Shown here piece after piece: positions 13,243 to 14,104 of a stretch of DNA of 14,104 nt (the first letter of the stretch is position 1; each line of letters starts with the position of its first letter). This stretch comes from Bacillota bacterium (GTDB lineage: Bacteria; Bacillota; Clostridia; Saccharofermentanales; Fastidiosipilaceae). Location of the stretch: contig JAEWGS010000012.1 in NCBI GenBank assembly GCA_023388205.1, forward strand, positions 1 through 14,104, in the 5' to 3' direction. The position numbers and the translations under genes are program-made. The notes under the pieces were generated by a model. The model had not been told where the DNA came from, did not search any database, and saw nothing but the letters and a program-made list of their open reading frames with translations.

Positions 13243-14104
13243 GCCCAAAAAAGACCGTAGCCAAGGGGCGATTCGGCCAGGGCACATCGATCAGGCAGAA
13301 AGCGAGCTCTATCAACGCTTTTGGGATGCGATGGAAGAGATCGGAACTCCTGAATTTGAGCGTAATCTACTTCAACTTAGGACGCTGATAGAAGACTTAT
13401 CCATTGACGAAGTCTCAAAAGGCGCGCTCGCTGACTATTTTGAAGCGGTCATCCGGATCAATGAGCAGATGAATTTGACCACCATCACCCAAGCTGAAGA
13501 CGTCCTCGTGAAGCATATCGAGGATAGCTTGAGCCTTTTGCCGTCTATTCATCGACTTTTCCTTGAAAAAAGAACTAAAACTGAAGTGGCGGCAAAGGCG
13601 GGCACCGGACTTCATCTCGAGCGTCCTCAAGTCCTCGATAAATTTTTGCTGGATTCTGAGACAAAAGGCTTTTTGGGTGTTAAAGATTTCCGAGACATAC
13701 AAATGCAACTCCCTGAGTTAGCGGTCTTAGATATCGGAACGGGGCTTGGCGTTCCGGGCTATGTGCTTCAGCTCTTGTGGCCCAAAGCTAAGGTGACACT
13801 TTTGGACTCCTTGCAAAAAAGACTGCGCTTTTTGACTTGGCTTTCTCATCGGCAGCACATACAAAATTTGAGCTGCTGCCATGGCCGCGCTGAGGACTTG
13901 GCGCATGATTCTAAGTTGCGTGCGCGCTTTGACCTGGTTTTGGCGCGTGCGGTGAGCGCTTTGCCGACCCTTTTAGAGTATGCTGCAGCTTACCTGAAAG
14001 AGGGTGGATATTTTATTGCCATGAAGACAAGTGCGGACGAAGCCCAAGAGGGTGAGTATGCGGCAAAGTGTCTAGGACTGCTTTTGGTCGACTGTGTTTC
14101 ATTT
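13226..14104 (+). CDS. rsmG: RsmG, 16S rRNA (guanine527-N7)-methyltransferase (3' partial)
   Basis: SAM-dependent enzyme that methylates N7 of G527 in 16S rRNA. The frame is open for 293 codons and runs off the window. Residues 71-106 (YFEAVIRINEQMNLT, then VLVKHIEDSLSLLP) match the family N-terminal region. The SAM-binding loop VLDIGTGLGVPG lies at about 167-178 (family DIGSGAGFPG), and ARFDLVLARAVSALPTLLEY and LKEGGYFIAMK follow. The ATG at 13226 lies inside the end of mnmG, overlapping by 17 bases, with GAGG (13216-13219) six bases upstream, so the genes are translationally coupled. The protein is unusually long: about 40 extra lysine-rich residues at the start and about 50 inserted between LSLLP and the SAM loop (about 107-165). 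RsmG is usually 210-240 residues. Confidence 0.95.
   Translation, partial: MSKKTKPKKDRSQGAIRPGHIDQAESELYQRFWDAMEEIGTPEFERNLLQLRTLIEDLSIDEVSKGALADYFEAVIRINEQMNLTTITQAEDVLVKHIEDSLSLLPSIHRLFLEKRTKTEVAAKAGTGLHLERPQVLDKFLLDSETKGFLGVKDFRDIQMQLPELAVLDIGTGLGVPGYVLQLLWPKAKVTLLDSLQKRLRFLTWLSHRQHIQNLSCCHGRAEDLAHDSKLRARFDLVLARAVSALPTLLEYAAAYLKEGGYFIAMKTSADEAQEGEYAAKCLGLLLVDCVSF

Noticed and set aside
1184..14104. Search for DnaA boxes, tRNA genes, CRISPR repeats and insertion sequences
   Set aside because: No TTATCCACA-like cluster, cloverleaf, regularly spaced identical repeats or transposase-like frame was seen by eye. Near matches such as TTATCCTTT (7013) lack the box core.

Overview
The window is a housekeeping-gene segment of a bacterial chromosome, about half GC by eye. 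All thirteen recognisable genes lie on the + strand. Veg, a YdbC/PC4-type protein, a YitT family protein, a KhpB (Jag) protein, a YidC without an obvious lipoprotein N-terminus and strong AGGAGG-like ribosome binding sites together point to a Gram-positive Bacillota lineage, probably Clostridia-like. That assignment is inference from gene content and motifs; I cannot name a genus.

Left part (1-4508). The 3' part of clpX is cut by the window start. A 238-base gap with a striking long hairpin leads to a small ydbC-like single-stranded nucleic acid binding protein. Then come an AraC-type regulator, a YitT/DUF2179 membrane protein, and the short veg gene with its own terminator.

Middle part (4509-9458). 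An unusually large ispE (isoprenoid precursor synthesis) is followed by a classic strong promoter, rpmH and its terminator. Next is the conserved near-origin cluster rnpA-yidD-yidC-khpB, covering RNase P protein, membrane protein insertion and RNA binding. dnaA is not next to rpmH, and I see no DnaA boxes.

Right part (9459-14104). mnmE and mnmG encode the two subunits of the enzyme that modifies the wobble uridine of tRNA. rsmG, a 16S rRNA methyltransferase, overlaps the mnmG end and runs off the window.

No mobile element, CRISPR array, tRNA or rRNA gene is visible, and I find no clearly novel multi-gene system. The notable points are of three kinds. First, several normally compact housekeeping enzymes carry insertions or extensions (ClpX, IspE, KhpB, MnmG, RsmG), and MnmE has altered motifs. 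Second, there is a hairpin of about 95 nt between clpX and ydbC whose U-tract can pair in two ways. Third, short near-tandem duplications recur at gene ends and in spacers, twice copying a stop codon with its flank.
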